A stretch of 64,000 nucleotides of DNA from Vibrio sp. CB1-14 (GTDB lineage Bacteria > Pseudomonadota > Gammaproteobacteria > Enterobacterales > Vibrionaceae): assembly GCF_040412085.2 (NCBI RefSeq), contig NZ_CP115920.1, positions 1,860,001-1,924,000 on the forward strand, in the 5' to 3' direction. The position numbers and the translations under genes were made by a program. The stretch's first letter is position 1, and each line of letters opens with the position of its first letter. Shown here one piece after another: positions 37,310 through 47,767 of this stretch. The notes beneath the pieces are model-generated. The model was not told where the DNA came from, searched no databases, and was given only the letters and a program-made list of their open reading frames with translations.

Positions 37310-39919
37310 ATGACGGAGTCAGCACCTAAAGCCAAATACCGAAGTGACTATCAATCACCTTCGCACACTATCACAGATGTAAACCTTACTTTCGATCTTC
37401 ACGAAACTCAAACTCGTGTTACAGCTATCTCTCAAGTTAAACAGATGGCAAATGAAACAACGTTAACGCTTGACGGCGAAGGTATTGAGTTAGTACAAAT
37501 CAGTGTCAACGGACAAGTTTGGCAAGACTATGCGCAGACAGATACCGGCTTAGCGATTCATAACCTGCCGGAAGAGTTTGAACTCGCGATTGAGAATATC
37601 ATTTCACCTTCAACAAATACCGCGCTAGAAGGTTTGTATATTTCAGACGGCGCGTACTGCACTCAATGTGAAGCAGAAGGTTTCCGTCGTATTACTTATT
37701 TCCTCGACAGACCAGATGTTCTGGCGAAATACACGACGAAAGTGATTGCAGATAAAGAAAGCTTCCCATACCTGCTAAGCAACGGTAATAAGATCGAGGA
37801 AGGTCAGTTAGAAAATGGTAAGCATTTTGTGGCATGGGAAGATCCGCATCCGAAGCCATCTTATCTTTTTGCTCTGGTTGCGGGTGACTTTGATGTATTG
37901 CGTGACAAATACACCACGCGCTCTGGTCGCGATGTAGCACTAGAGATTTTTGTCGATAAAGGCAACTTAGATCGCGCCAACCATGCGATGGTTTCGCTTA
38001 TCAACTCCATGAAATGGGATGAAGAGCGTTTTGGTCTGGAATACGATCTTGATATTTACATGATCGTTGCTGTCGATTTCTTCAACATGGGTGCGATGGA
38101 AAACAAAGGCCTAAACGTCTTCAACTCTAAGTTTGTTTTGGCTAATGACCAAACAGCGACGGATACCGATTACCTTGGTATCGAAGCAGTAATTGGTCAT
38201 GAATATTTTCACAACTGGACTGGTAACCGAGTGACTTGCCGTGACTGGTTCCAACTAAGCCTGAAAGAAGGTTTGACTGTATTCCGTGATCAAGAGTTTT
38301 CGTCTGACTTAGGTTCACGTTCGGTAAATCGTATCAACAACGTACGTATCATTCGTGGCCCTCAGTTTGCCGAAGACGCGAGTCCAATGTCACACCCAAT
38401 TCGTCCAGACAAAGTGATTGAAATGAATAACTTCTACACTTTAACGGTTTACGAAAAGGGCAGTGAAGTTATTCGAATGATGCATACCTTGTTGGGTGAA
38501 GATAAGTTCCAAGCGGGCATGAAACTTTACTTTGAACGCCATGATGGTACAGCAGCAACCTGTGAAAACTTTGTTGCAGCGATGGAAGATGCATCAGGTA
38601 TCGATCTTAATCAGTTCCGTTTATGGTATAGCCAGTCGGGTACACCAACGGTGTCTGTTACTGAACAATATGATGAAGCTGCATACACCTATACATTAAG
38701 CGTGAAGCAGACGACACCGGCAACACAAGATCAGGCAGAAAAGCAGGCACTGCACATTCCATTTGACGTAGAACTGTATGATGAACAAGGAAAAGTTTTC
38801 GAGTTACAGCGTAACGGAGAGCTTTGCGGCAATGTGCTAAACATTACCGAATCTGAGCAAAGTTTTGTGTTCGAAAATATCTCAAGCAAACCAGTTCCTT
38901 CAATGCTTCGAGAATTCTCTGCACCAGTGCGCTTGAACTTTGAGTACAGCGATGAACAGTTGGCTTTCTTGATGATTCACGCTCGCAATGACTTTGCTAA
39001 GTGGGATGCCGGTCAAATGTTGCTGGCGAAATACATTAAGTCAAATGTAGAAGCGGTGCAAAAAGGCGCTAACGTTGAACTTCCAGAATTGGTGGTAGAT
39101 GCTTTTAGAGGTGTAGTGCTAAATAGTGAACTTGAGCCAGCCTTTATTGCTGAAGCATTATCGCTACCGAGCTTCAATGAAGTGGCAGGTTGGTATGAGA
39201 CAGTAGATGTTGATGCAGTGTGTGATGTACTTAAAGGGATCAAACTTGCTTTAGCATCGGAACTGCAAGATGAAATGTCTGCGCTTTACCATACACTCGC
39301 GCAAGCTGATTACACTATTGAGCACGCTGCTATTGGTAAGCGTTCGTTGCGTAATCTGTGTCTTCAATATTTGGTGAATGTACCAGAGTACGCACATCTT
39401 GCTAAAGACCAGTACCAATCGGCGAACAACATGACCGACACTATTGCTGCAATGAGCGCTGCAAACAGTGCATCACTTACATTCCGTGAAGAAATCATGT
39501 CTGACTACAGTGAAAAATGGAGCCACGATGGTTTGGTTATGGATAAGTGGTTTGCTTTGCAAGGTGCGAATCCGTCGAAAGATGCGCTGGTAAATGTCAA
39601 AGCTTGTATGTCACATAAAGCATTTAGCTTAAGTAATCCTAACCGCACTCGCAGCTTAATTGGCTCATTCCTAAACATGAACCCACGCCGTTTCCATGAT
39701 AAATCGGGTAAAGGCTATCAGTTTGCTGGTGAAATTCTAACGCAACTGAATGAATCTAACCCTCAAGTGGCCTCGCGCTTAATCGACCCACTTCTAAAAC
39801 TGAAGAAGTACGATAGTGAACGCCAAGCATTGATAACGCTAGAGCTCGAGAAGTTGAAAGGTCTTGATAACCTAGCTAAAGACTTGTTTGAAAAAGTCAC
39901 GAAAGCGCTAGAATCTTAA
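37310..39919 (+). CDS. pepN: aminopeptidase N
   Basis: An 869-residue M1 zinc metallopeptidase, the main broad-specificity aminopeptidase of the cytoplasm. The exopeptidase motif GAMEN is at about residue 261 and the zinc motif HEYFHNW at about 296, followed by the second zinc ligand in LKEGLTVFRDQEF. Length equals that of E. coli PepN (870). AAGGACTAAAGG precedes the start. The 3' end carries an unusual duplicated hairpin. Confidence 0.96.
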   Translation: MTESAPKAKYRSDYQSPSHTITDVNLTFDLHETQTRVTAISQVKQMANETTLTLDGEGIELVQISVNGQVWQDYAQTDTGLAIHNLPEEFELAIENIISPSTNTALEGLYISDGAYCTQCEAEGFRRITYFLDRPDVLAKYTTKVIADKESFPYLLSNGNKIEEGQLENGKHFVAWEDPHPKPSYLFALVAGDFDVLRDKYTTRSGRDVALEIFVDKGNLDRANHAMVSLINSMKWDEERFGLEYDLDIYMIVAVDFFNMGAMENKGLNVFNSKFVLANDQTATDTDYLGIEAVIGHEYFHNWTGNRVTCRDWFQLSLKEGLTVFRDQEFSSDLGSRSVNRINNVRIIRGPQFAEDASPMSHPIRPDKVIEMNNFYTLTVYEKGSEVIRMMHTLLGEDKFQAGMKLYFERHDGTAATCENFVAAMEDASGIDLNQFRLWYSQSGTPTVSVTEQYDEAAYTYTLSVKQTTPATQDQAEKQALHIPFDVELYDEQGKVFELQRNGELCGNVLNITESEQSFVFENISSKPVPSMLREFSAPVRLNFEYSDEQLAFLMIHARNDFAKWDAGQMLLAKYIKSNVEAVQKGANVELPELVVDAFRGVVLNSELEPAFIAEALSLPSFNEVAGWYETVDVDAVCDVLKGIKLALASELQDEMSALYHTLAQADYTIEHAAIGKRSLRNLCLQYLVNVPEYAHLAKDQYQSANNMTDTIAAMSAANSASLTFREEIMSDYSEKWSHDGLVMDKWFALQGANPSKDALVNVKACMSHKAFSLSNPNRTRSLIGSFLNMNPRRFHDKSGKGYQFAGEILTQLNESNPQVASRLIDPLLKLKKYDSERQALITLELEKLKGLDNLAKDLFEKVTKALES

Positions 39920-39925
39920 TCTTTA

Positions 39926-39977
39926 ACCCATACCTGTATATTTATACAGGTATGGGTATTTATACAGGTATGGGTAT
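39926..39977 (+). terminator. terminator-like hairpin of pepN with a duplicated right arm
   Basis: ACCCATACCTGTATA is followed two bases later by its exact reverse complement TATACAGGTATGGGT, and this right arm is then repeated 18 bases on, followed by ATTTTC. Either copy can pair with the single left arm. Confidence 0.65.
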
Positions 39978-40032
39978 TTTCTTCACTTTAGATAAATTGA
40001 TCATTTTTTAATCACAAACCTATCTCCACGTC

Positions 40033-40251
40033 ATGAAACATTACTATTTCAGTCTAAATATTAGCTATCAACAGTACGTTACACACTACACTGGTCATGC
40101 ATACAGTATTTTGGTTTGTACCGATCAAGGATTGAGATTACAGCTACCAGCGACAAGATTTCGTCCGTTTTTAACACAATTAGGTCTAAAAGGACGCTTC
40201 AGGTTGACAACTGACCAAAACAACAAGTTTTTACGGTTAGAATCACTGTAA
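40033..40251 (+). CDS. DUF2835 family protein
   Basis: A 72-residue basic protein matching the DUF2835 family common in marine gammaproteobacteria: YYFSLNISYQQYVTHYTG, then QLPATRFRPFLTQLGLKGRFRL and a short C-terminal strand. The function is unknown. It lies between pepN and gdhB as a single gene. There is no clear ribosome site (CTCCACGTC). Confidence 0.75.
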   Translation: MKHYYFSLNISYQQYVTHYTGHAYSILVCTDQGLRLQLPATRFRPFLTQLGLKGRFRLTTDQNNKFLRLESL

Positions 40252-40408
40252 CTTCCGCCATTACTAGTGATATGAATAAGTGCATCAGTCACACAATCAA
40301 ACATTTTCCTGTCACATACCATATTTTTTATTAACCCTTTCTCAATAAAACTTTTACAATAAAGACAAGCCTACATCCCTCATAAAAACAAAAAAGTGGA
40401 GCGTTATT

Positions 40409-43400
40409 ATGACCACGCGCGAACCCGTTGTTCCGGTTCTACTGGAGAAAGTTTATCAACTGATTGAATCTAAAGTAGAAGGCGTCAATCAGCCATTAGT
40501 GACTAAACTTGCCAAACACATTTTTAGCAACGTTTCCCCTGACGATTTGCTACAGAGAAACGAGTCAGACCTGTATGGTGCCGCTGTGAGCCTTTGGCAT
40601 CATCTCAACGAGAAAAAATACGATGAGATTTCTGTTCGAGTATTCAACCCGACGGTGAGTCGTCACGGTTGGCAGTCAACTCATACTATTGTTGAAATTG
40701 CAGTGCCAGATTCTCCATTCTTAGTCGACTCTGTAAAAATGGCACTCAATCGTGTCGATCTTACATGTCATATTATGCTGCATGGCCCAACTCAGTTTGA
40801 GAGAAATGATCAAGGCCAAATTACTTCGGTCAATGAAGGGAAAGGGCATCTTCAATCAGTCTTCCATATCGAGGTGGATAGGCTGAGTGAAAAATCAGAA
40901 ATGACTGCGCTTAAAGATGAACTGATTGCCATTTTTGAAGACACCAGTTTGGTGGTCAACGAATGGGAGTCAATGTCAGATAAGCTCAAGCAAATTACGA
41001 AAGACCTAGTAAAAAACAAAAGCAAGCTGCCATTAGAAGCGGATCGTTTTGATGAGACGATTGCATACTTAGAGTGGCTGGGTGATCACAACTTCACATT
41101 CATGGGATACAAAGAATTTGATCTTATTAGTGAAGAAGGGGATTCAGTATTAAAACCAACCGATGAGCCAGGACTTGGCTTGTTCTCGAAAGCAGATCGC
41201 GTTCGCTCGGTGAAGATTTCTGAATTTTCTGATTCGGCGCGCTTAGAAGCGAAAAAGCCGTTCCTACTCATCCTGACAAAAGGTAACAAAGCAAGCCGCA
41301 TTCACAGACCTGCTTATACCGACTATGTAGGCATCAAAAAATTCGACGCTAACGGCAAGGTAATTGGCGAACATCGATTTACTGGTCTTTATACCTCTGC
41401 CGTGTACAACCAGAGCGTTTCAACTATTCCACTTATCCGCGAAAAAGTAGAACGTATCTTATCGGCAAGCGGTTATCGAGATGGTTCGTACTCTTACAAA
41501 GCATTGAGAAACATTCTTGAAAATTACCCACGTGATGAGCTACTTCAAGCGAAAGAAGAAGAACTGCTTGAGATAGGTATGGGCGTAGTGCAAATGCAGG
41601 ATCGTGATTTGATCCGATTGTTTGTGCGTAAAGATCCGTTTGGGCGCTTTTTCAGCTGCATGGTTTACGTGAGTAAAGATCGTTACAACACACAGCTTAG
41701 AAAAGACACGCAACGGATCCTGAAAAACTATTTTGGTATTGAGCAAGAGGTTGAATTTACGACTTACTTCTCAGAGAGTCCACTGGCAAGAACCCACTAT
41801 ATCGTTAGGGTAGATAACAACAACATGGATGTAGATGTGAAGGCGATTGAACGAAACCTAATGGAGGTATCCGCTTCTTGGGATGACCGTTTGTCTGACG
41901 CTATCGTTGCTAACTTTGGTGAAAGTAAAGGGTTGCCCCTCTCTAAGGTGTATTCAAAAGCATTCCCGCGTTCATATAAAGAAGACATGATGCCAACATC
42001 GGCGGTGGCAGACATTGAACGTCTTGAAGCGCTAGATGAAGACAACAAATTAGGTATGCTTTTCTACCGCCCTCAAGAAGAGTCAGCCAATTCTAAGGCC
42101 GTGCGCCTTAAACTTTACCACCGTGATGAGCCAATCCATCTATCTGATGTCATGCCAATGCTGGAGAATCTTGGGTTACGAGTGATCGGTGAATCGCCAT
42201 ACGAGATCGTTAAAACTGACGGCGGTACATATTGGATCCTTGATTTCTCAATGCTTCATAAGAGCGACGCAGAAGTGGATCTTCGTGAAGCAAGAGATCG
42301 CTTCCAGCAAGCCTTTGCCGCAATTTGGTCTGGCGATCTTGAAAGCGATGGCTTTAACCGACTTGTGCTAGGCTCGGGTTTAACTGGTAGAGAAGTTTCT
42401 ATTCTCCGTGCTTATGCTCGCTACATGCGCCAAGTTGGCTTCCCATTCAGTCAGCACTACATTGAAGATACTCTGAATCACTACCCAGAGCTGGCGAAAG
42501 ATCTTGTTGAACTGTTTACCCAGCGTTTCATGCCGTCACTAAAAGGCAGTAAGAAAGGTCAACAGCGTGTGATTGAGAAAATCAATAAGCAGCTCGATAA
42601 AGTCGATAGCTTGGATGACGACCGTATTATCCGTCGTTATGTCGAAATGATTTCTGCAACACTTCGCACTAACTACTACCAGAAAGACAAAGCCGGTGAG
42701 CATAAGCCATGGTTATCGCTCAAACTAGAGCCCAAGAAAATTCCTGAAATTCCAGCACCAGTGCCAGCGTTTGAGATCTTCGTTTATGCCCCAGACATTG
42801 AAGGTGTGCATCTTCGTGGTGGCAAAGTTGCTCGTGGTGGTCTTCGCTGGTCAGATCGTCAAGAAGACTTCAGAACCGAGATTCTTGGTTTGGTGAAAGC
42901 GCAACAAGTTAAAAACACTGTCATTGTTCCAGTTGGTGCAAAAGGCGGCTTCGTTTGTAAGCGTCAGCCACAACTCTCTAGCCGAGACGAGATCTTTGCT
43001 GAAGGCCAGCGCTGCTATAAACAGTTCATTCGAGCACTATTGGATGTGTCGGACAACATCATTGAAGGGGAAGTGGTTCCACCTAAGAGTGTAGTAAGAC
43101 ACGATGAGGACGACCCATACTTAGTTGTTGCTGCCGACAAAGGTACTGCAACCTTCTCAGATTTAGCGAACTCAGTATCAGATGAGTATAACTTCTGGCT
43201 AGGGGATGCATTTGCTTCCGGTGGTTCAAATGGCTATGACCACAAAGCCATGGGTATTACCGCAAAAGGTGGTTGGGAGTCGGTGAAACGCCATTTCCGT
43301 GAAATGGGCATCGATTGCCAAAACGAAGACTTTACGGCCATTGGTGTTGGTGACATGGCAGGGGATGTATTTGGTAACGGGATGCTGCTTTCCAAACATA

Positions 43401-45253
43401 TCAAGCTAAAAGCCGCCTTTAACCACATGCACATCTTTATTGATCCAAATCCGGTGTCTTCTGCGAAGAGTTGGGATGAGCGCAAGCGACTGTTTGATCT
43501 TCCACGCTCTAGTTGGGAAGACTACGATCCTAAGTTGATCTCTAAAGGTGGTGGTGTCTTTGCTCGCCGCGCTAAATCGATCAAATTGACCCCAGAAATC
43601 CAAAAAATGCTTGGTACTAAGAAAGCGTCTGTTGCACCTAATGATCTTATTAAGATGATTCTGGGCATGGAAGTGGATCTGCTATGGAATGGTGGTATTG
43701 GTACTTATGTGAAGGCGAGTTCTGAAACGCACACCGATGTGGGCGACCGCGCGAATGATGTGCTGCGTATCAATGGTAGCGAGCTTAGAGCTAAAGTTGT
43801 TGGCGAAGGCGGTAACTTAGGTATGACACAGCTGGGTCGTATTGAATACGCACTGGCGGGTGGTCGTGTAAATACCGACTTTGTCGATAATGTTGGCGGT
43901 GTTGATTGCTCGGATAATGAGGTCAACATTAAGATCTTCTTGAATGGTCTTGTTTCAAATGGCGATCTAACGGTCAAGCAGCGCAACCAAATCTTGGAAT
44001 CTATGGAAGATGAAGTTGGCGAGATTGTGTTGGATGATGCTTACTGCCAATCTGAATCGATTTCGGTGACAGAATTCCAAGGTGTCTCTCTGGTAAAAGA
44101 GCAGATCCGCTTTATCCATACGCTAGAGAAGGCGGGGCATTTGGATCGTGCTCTAGAATACATTCCATCGGATGAAGATCTGCTAGAGCGTGAGAAACAA
44201 GGGATTGGTATGACTCGTCCTGAGCTTTCCGTGCTGGTGGCTTACGGTAAGATGGTGCTGAAAGAGGAGTTGGTGACAGATGACATCGCGAATGACCCAT
44301 ATCATCAACAACAACTGACTCAGTACTTTCCATCAGAGTTACGCCGTAACTACTTAGAAAGTATGCCAAATCATCCACTGCGCGCAGAAATTATCTCAAC
44401 TATGCTTGCAAATCAGATGGTTAACGAGATGGGCTGTAACTTTGTGACTCGATTGCAAGAAGAAACAGGTGCAACCGTGGTCGATATTGCGAATGCGTAC
44501 GCGGCGTCTCGAGAAATCTACGGCTTTGCTTATACTTTTGAGCAAATTAGAAAGTTAGATAATGTCGCGAGCTCTGAAGCACAGTATGAATTGTTGTTTA
44601 TTGTTCGCAGAACGCTGCGTAGATTGGCTCGCTGGATTCTGCGTAACCGTCCGGGTAAGCAGTCGGTAGAAGAGTTGGTTGCCCGTTATCGTGAAGACGT
44701 TATTAAGGTTGAGCAAACTCTTGAGAAATGTTTGGTGGCCGAAGAAGTTGAAGAGCATCATGAATTAGCGCAAGTATGGGTTGAGCAAGGGGTAGGTAGC
44801 GAACTTGCGAACTATGTGTCGCGTTTATCTAGCTTACTTTCTGCAGTAGATATCGCTGAAATTGCAGCTGAAGCGAGCTTTGAAGTTGAACGAGCGTCGA
44901 AACTTTACTTCCACTTAGGTGATCGATTATCACTGCATTGGTTCTTGAATCAAATCAACGGCCAAGCAGTTGATAATAACTGGCAAGCATTGGCAAGAGC
45001 GGCATTCCGTGAAGATCTTGATTGGCAGCAGCGTTTGTTGACTGCTCAAGTATTGCGATGTGGTTGTGGGGGAGATTCAGAAGACGTGATACTGTCACTT
45101 GATAACTGGATGGATACCAATACACATAGCCTTCAACGGTGGGAAAATATTCTCAATGAGTTCAAAGTGGGGAATGTACACGAGTTCGCTAAGTTCTCGG
45201 TAGCACTGCGCGAACTCAGTTTGTTGAACCTGAACTGTGCAAATAATCTATAG
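40409..45253 (+). CDS. gdhB: NAD-specific glutamate dehydrogenase, large (180 kDa) class
   Basis: A 1614-residue enzyme that deaminates glutamate to 2-oxoglutarate with NAD+, usually working in amino-acid catabolism. The length is that of the GDH180 class. The N-terminal half is the regulatory ACT/PAS-like region (VRVFNPTVSRHGW, HDLIRLFVRKDPFGRFF-type blocks). The catalytic part follows at about residues 800-1260, with GGLRWSDRQEDFRTEILGL, PVGAKGGFV, ITAKGGWESVKRHF and VVGEGGNLGMTQLGR. GGAGCG lies before the start. The gene is intact with no internal stop and ends at a terminator. Confidence 0.95.
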   Translation: MTTREPVVPVLLEKVYQLIESKVEGVNQPLVTKLAKHIFSNVSPDDLLQRNESDLYGAAVSLWHHLNEKKYDEISVRVFNPTVSRHGWQSTHTIVEIAVPDSPFLVDSVKMALNRVDLTCHIMLHGPTQFERNDQGQITSVNEGKGHLQSVFHIEVDRLSEKSEMTALKDELIAIFEDTSLVVNEWESMSDKLKQITKDLVKNKSKLPLEADRFDETIAYLEWLGDHNFTFMGYKEFDLISEEGDSVLKPTDEPGLGLFSKADRVRSVKISEFSDSARLEAKKPFLLILTKGNKASRIHRPAYTDYVGIKKFDANGKVIGEHRFTGLYTSAVYNQSVSTIPLIREKVERILSASGYRDGSYSYKALRNILENYPRDELLQAKEEELLEIGMGVVQMQDRDLIRLFVRKDPFGRFFSCMVYVSKDRYNTQLRKDTQRILKNYFGIEQEVEFTTYFSESPLARTHYIVRVDNNNMDVDVKAIERNLMEVSASWDDRLSDAIVANFGESKGLPLSKVYSKAFPRSYKEDMMPTSAVADIERLEALDEDNKLGMLFYRPQEESANSKAVRLKLYHRDEPIHLSDVMPMLENLGLRVIGESPYEIVKTDGGTYWILDFSMLHKSDAEVDLREARDRFQQAFAAIWSGDLESDGFNRLVLGSGLTGREVSILRAYARYMRQVGFPFSQHYIEDTLNHYPELAKDLVELFTQRFMPSLKGSKKGQQRVIEKINKQLDKVDSLDDDRIIRRYVEMISATLRTNYYQKDKAGEHKPWLSLKLEPKKIPEIPAPVPAFEIFVYAPDIEGVHLRGGKVARGGLRWSDRQEDFRTEILGLVKAQQVKNTVIVPVGAKGGFVCKRQPQLSSRDEIFAEGQRCYKQFIRALLDVSDNIIEGEVVPPKSVVRHDEDDPYLVVAADKGTATFSDLANSVSDEYNFWLGDAFASGGSNGYDHKAMGITAKGGWESVKRHFREMGIDCQNEDFTAIGVGDMAGDVFGNGMLLSKHIKLKAAFNHMHIFIDPNPVSSAKSWDERKRLFDLPRSSWEDYDPKLISKGGGVFARRAKSIKLTPEIQKMLGTKKASVAPNDLIKMILGMEVDLLWNGGIGTYVKASSETHTDVGDRANDVLRINGSELRAKVVGEGGNLGMTQLGRIEYALAGGRVNTDFVDNVGGVDCSDNEVNIKIFLNGLVSNGDLTVKQRNQILESMEDEVGEIVLDDAYCQSESISVTEFQGVSLVKEQIRFIHTLEKAGHLDRALEYIPSDEDLLEREKQGIGMTRPELSVLVAYGKMVLKEELVTDDIANDPYHQQQLTQYFPSELRRNYLESMPNHPLRAEIISTMLANQMVNEMGCNFVTRLQEETGATVVDIANAYAASREIYGFAYTFEQIRKLDNVASSEAQYELLFIVRRTLRRLARWILRNRPGKQSVEELVARYREDVIKVEQTLEKCLVAEEVEEHHELAQVWVEQGVGSELANYVSRLSSLLSAVDIAEIAAEASFEVERASKLYFHLGDRLSLHWFLNQINGQAVDNNWQALARAAFREDLDWQQRLLTAQVLRCGCGGDSEDVILSLDNWMDTNTHSLQRWENILNEFKVGNVHEFAKFSVALRELSLLNLNCANNL

Positions 45254-45277
45254 GTTAACTGCCTGATATCAAAAGAT

Positions 45278-45303
45278 AAGCGCTCTTAGGGGCGCTTTTT
45301 TGT
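45278..45303 (+). terminator. intrinsic terminator of gdhB
   Basis: AAGCGC and GCGCTT pair around a short loop and are followed by TTTTTTG. Confidence 0.8.
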
Positions 45304-45353
45304 ATCAAGCATCAAATTTGGTGACGGTGTAACGTAAATTTGATTGAATCTTA

Positions 45354-45369
45354 TGCGAAACGTTTGCTT
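45354..45369 (+). promoter_or_regulatory. possible PurR box of pyrD
   Basis: TGCGAAACGTTTGCTT shares the AAACGTTTGC core with the PurR operator ACGCAAACGTTTGCGT; the right half fits well, the left half poorly. E. coli pyrD is PurR-controlled, which supports the idea. Confidence 0.4.
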
Positions 45370-45459
45370 TTTTTCGATAAAGACAAATCTTGATTGCATG
45401 TTTAGGCGAATCAGTAAATAATACCGCCCCGTTTACACGGGTTTTCTATCGGAGGCACA

Positions 45460-46470
45460 ATGCTTTACCGTCTTGCCAGAACTGGCTTTTTCCAACTTGA
45501 TGCCGAAAAGGCTCACGATCTCGCTATTCAAAACTTCAAGCGCTTCACCGGCACACCACTTGATCTCGCTTATCGCCAACAATTACCAAATCGACCAGTA
45601 GAATGCATGGGTTTGACGTTTAAAAACCCTGTGGGTCTAGCTGCAGGCTTAGACAAAAACGGCGAATGTATCGAAGCATTCGGCGCTATGGGCTTTGGTT
45701 TTGTTGAAGTTGGTACGGTAACACCACGCCCACAGTCAGGTAATGACAAACCACGCCTGTTCCGCTTGGTAGAAGCTGAAGGTATTATCAACCGAATGGG
45801 TTTCAGTAACTTGGGCGTTGATAATCTGGTAGAGAACGTTAAGAAAGCAAAATATGACGGAATCATCGGTATCAACATTGGTAAAAATAAAGATACGCCA
45901 ATCGAGAAGGGTGCTGAAGACTATATTATCTGTATGGAGAAGGTTTACGAGCACGCGGGCTACATTGCTGTAAACATCTCATCTCCTAACACTCCTGGAC
46001 TTCGTAGTTTGCAATACGGTGAAGCACTGGATGAACTCCTTGCTGAGCTGAAAACAAAACAGTCAGAATTGGCTGAAAAGCATGGTAAATATGTACCTCT
46101 TGCACTGAAGATCGCGCCGGATCTAAGTGATGACGAGATTAGCCAAATCTGCGATTCATTGATCAAGAACCAAATTGACGGTGTGATCGCCACCAATACA
46201 ACATTGGATCGCTCTGTCGTAGAAGGTATGAAGCACGCCAATGAGGCTGGTGGCTTGAGCGGCCGTCCAGTACAGTCTCGCAGTACAGAAGTAGTGCGCC
46301 TTCTAGCGAAAAACCTTGATGGTAAGCTTCCAATCATTGGTGTTGGTGGTATTGACTCGTACGTGTCTGCAAAAGAGAAACTGATGGCCGGTGCTTCGCT
46401 GGTGCAAGTTTACTCTGGCTTTATTTACCACGGTCCAAAACTTGTTAAAGACATCGTTAAGAATCTATAA
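45460..46470 (+). CDS. pyrD: dihydroorotate dehydrogenase (quinone), class 2
   Basis: A 336-residue FMN enzyme that oxidises dihydroorotate to orotate in pyrimidine synthesis and passes electrons to quinone. The N-terminal helix ([21 protein letters not shown]) is the membrane-associated part of class 2 enzymes. [32 protein letters not shown] with the catalytic serine and IIGVGGI are the FMN and substrate motifs. GGAGG precedes the ATG. Length equals E. coli PyrD (336). Confidence 0.96.
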   Translation: MLYRLARTGFFQLDAEKAHDLAIQNFKRFTGTPLDLAYRQQLPNRPVECMGLTFKNPVGLAAGLDKNGECIEAFGAMGFGFVEVGTVTPRPQSGNDKPRLFRLVEAEGIINRMGFSNLGVDNLVENVKKAKYDGIIGINIGKNKDTPIEKGAEDYIICMEKVYEHAGYIAVNISSPNTPGLRSLQYGEALDELLAELKTKQSELAEKHGKYVPLALKIAPDLSDDEISQICDSLIKNQIDGVIATNTTLDRSVVEGMKHANEAGGLSGRPVQSRSTEVVRLLAKNLDGKLPIIGVGGIDSYVSAKEKLMAGASLVQVYSGFIYHGPKLVKDIVKNL

Positions 46471-46508
46471 ACGCTTTCATCTACCAAAGTGACTAGATTT
46501 TAATCGAG

Positions 46509-46540
46509 AAAGGGGAAATTAGTTTTCCCCTTTTTTTTTT
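46509..46540 (+). terminator. intrinsic terminator of pyrD
   Basis: AAAGGGGAAA and TTTTCCCCTTT pair around a four-base loop and the T-run reaches ten bases. Confidence 0.9.
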
Positions 46541-46635
46541 GTTTATTCGTTTTTAGAATTAGTAACAACTGACCAACAGGTAATTAAGCGTTTTACCTAA
46601 CAGTCTGATTATTCTTTAAATATAGAGACGGAACG

Positions 46636-47181
46636 ATGCTTAAACCCAGCGATACATGGATCTGGTATATGGACGAGAGTGAGAACTCTCTTATGCTGGA
46701 CTTGGGAGACGATATGGTTTTTAAAACCAATCTTTCCCGTAAACTCCTTGTCGACTGCGCGATGGGTCAGAACAACTTCACTGTCGATGACGCATCCGCG
46801 TTTCAAACCTTTAAAGACCAAATTAGTGTACTTGAGCTCTCAGAGCCTAGACAGGCTGAACTAACGCTGTATTGCGTGGCAGCCAAGCGCTTTCATAAAC
46901 CCGTACAACCAAAAAGCTGGTTCTTCGACCACCAAGATGGCTCTTATCAGCCAGAGGAAGGGGAACTGGTTCGATTGGTAAACTCAAATTCAGAAGGTTT
47001 CTTCATCGTTCTGGAAGTGGGAGAGAGTGCCAGTTTGTGTGCGTTAGTCGACTTAGAGTCATTCAGTTTGACAGCCAGCAAGCAAGTCACGTTTGGCCAA
47101 AGCATTAAAGTGATGCACGACCGTATGACGTGTGCACAGCAGTTTATCGCATTAAACCAGCCTATCGCTCTTGTAGGTTAG
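46636..47181 (+). CDS. zapC: cell division protein ZapC
   Basis: A 181-residue FtsZ-binding protein matching E. coli ZapC (180 residues): PSDTWIWYMDESENSLMLDLG at the start, then KSWFFDHQDGSYQP and the C-terminal GQSIKVMHDRM. ZapC promotes lateral FtsZ bundling at the division ring. The position between pyrD and rlmL is the same as in E. coli. GAGACGG lies before the start. Confidence 0.92.
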   Translation: MLKPSDTWIWYMDESENSLMLDLGDDMVFKTNLSRKLLVDCAMGQNNFTVDDASAFQTFKDQISVLELSEPRQAELTLYCVAAKRFHKPVQPKSWFFDHQDGSYQPEEGELVRLVNSNSEGFFIVLEVGESASLCALVDLESFSLTASKQVTFGQSIKVMHDRMTCAQQFIALNQPIALVG

Positions 47182-47767
47182 AGCGGGGCACTTAGAGCGC
47201 GTTAACGCGCCTTATAAGAAAAAGCAGTGGCAGCTTTAAACAACAATAATATGTGTTTCCTTCATTTCTCGTAGAATTTATCGGCCTGGTTGGCCGATTT
47301 TTTTTGTCTGCTATTTACCAAAAACCTACAAGTCCCCTTCAGTTTTACTCCTCAAGCGAGCTCTTTAACCATCCAAGCGGCGATGTTTTGCCGTATCTAT
47401 CTTGTTGCAGAGCAAATATTTCGCTTTTTTTTACCACTAAAAGTAACGTTTTTATTTCCCTTAATAGGGGCTAATTAACTAATGAGTTCCCCATTTAGGT
47501 ACTTTCTGTAACTAAGTTACACGAAAATATGGGCTTTGGTATATACCAATCGTGCCGCGAATAAGTATTCACTATCGCGAAAGCCGTTGGTTTATGGTGA
47601 ATTAATTAAGTACAAGCTAATGTAGGGTGCCGGTATGTGTTAGGCGCTTACACCGGTTAAACCTTGTGCGAACAAACACTTTGAACGCGGGTTATTGAAG
47701 GTTTGTTTAGTGACAGGCAGTAATGTCAGGTATAATCAACACCATTTTTCACAGCCAGATGAACACT
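47182..47767. other. intergenic region between zapC and rlmL
   Basis: No gene is supported. The first 125 bases form the zapC 3' untranslated region, with a GCGCGTTAACGCGC palindrome and then a perfect terminator. The rest is AT-rich and should hold the rlmL promoter. Two overlapping short frames (62 and 73 codons) read through the terminator hairpin and have poor codon use, so I do not call them genes. Confidence 0.6.
47279..47306 (+). terminator. intrinsic terminator downstream of zapC
   Basis: AATCGGCC and GGCCGATT pair around TGGTT and are followed by seven more T residues; about 100 bases after the zapC stop. Confidence 0.87.

Noticed and set aside
47253..47478. Two overlapping short frames between zapC and rlmL
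   Set aside because: They read straight through a perfect terminator hairpin, have no ribosome site and show no recognisable protein features.
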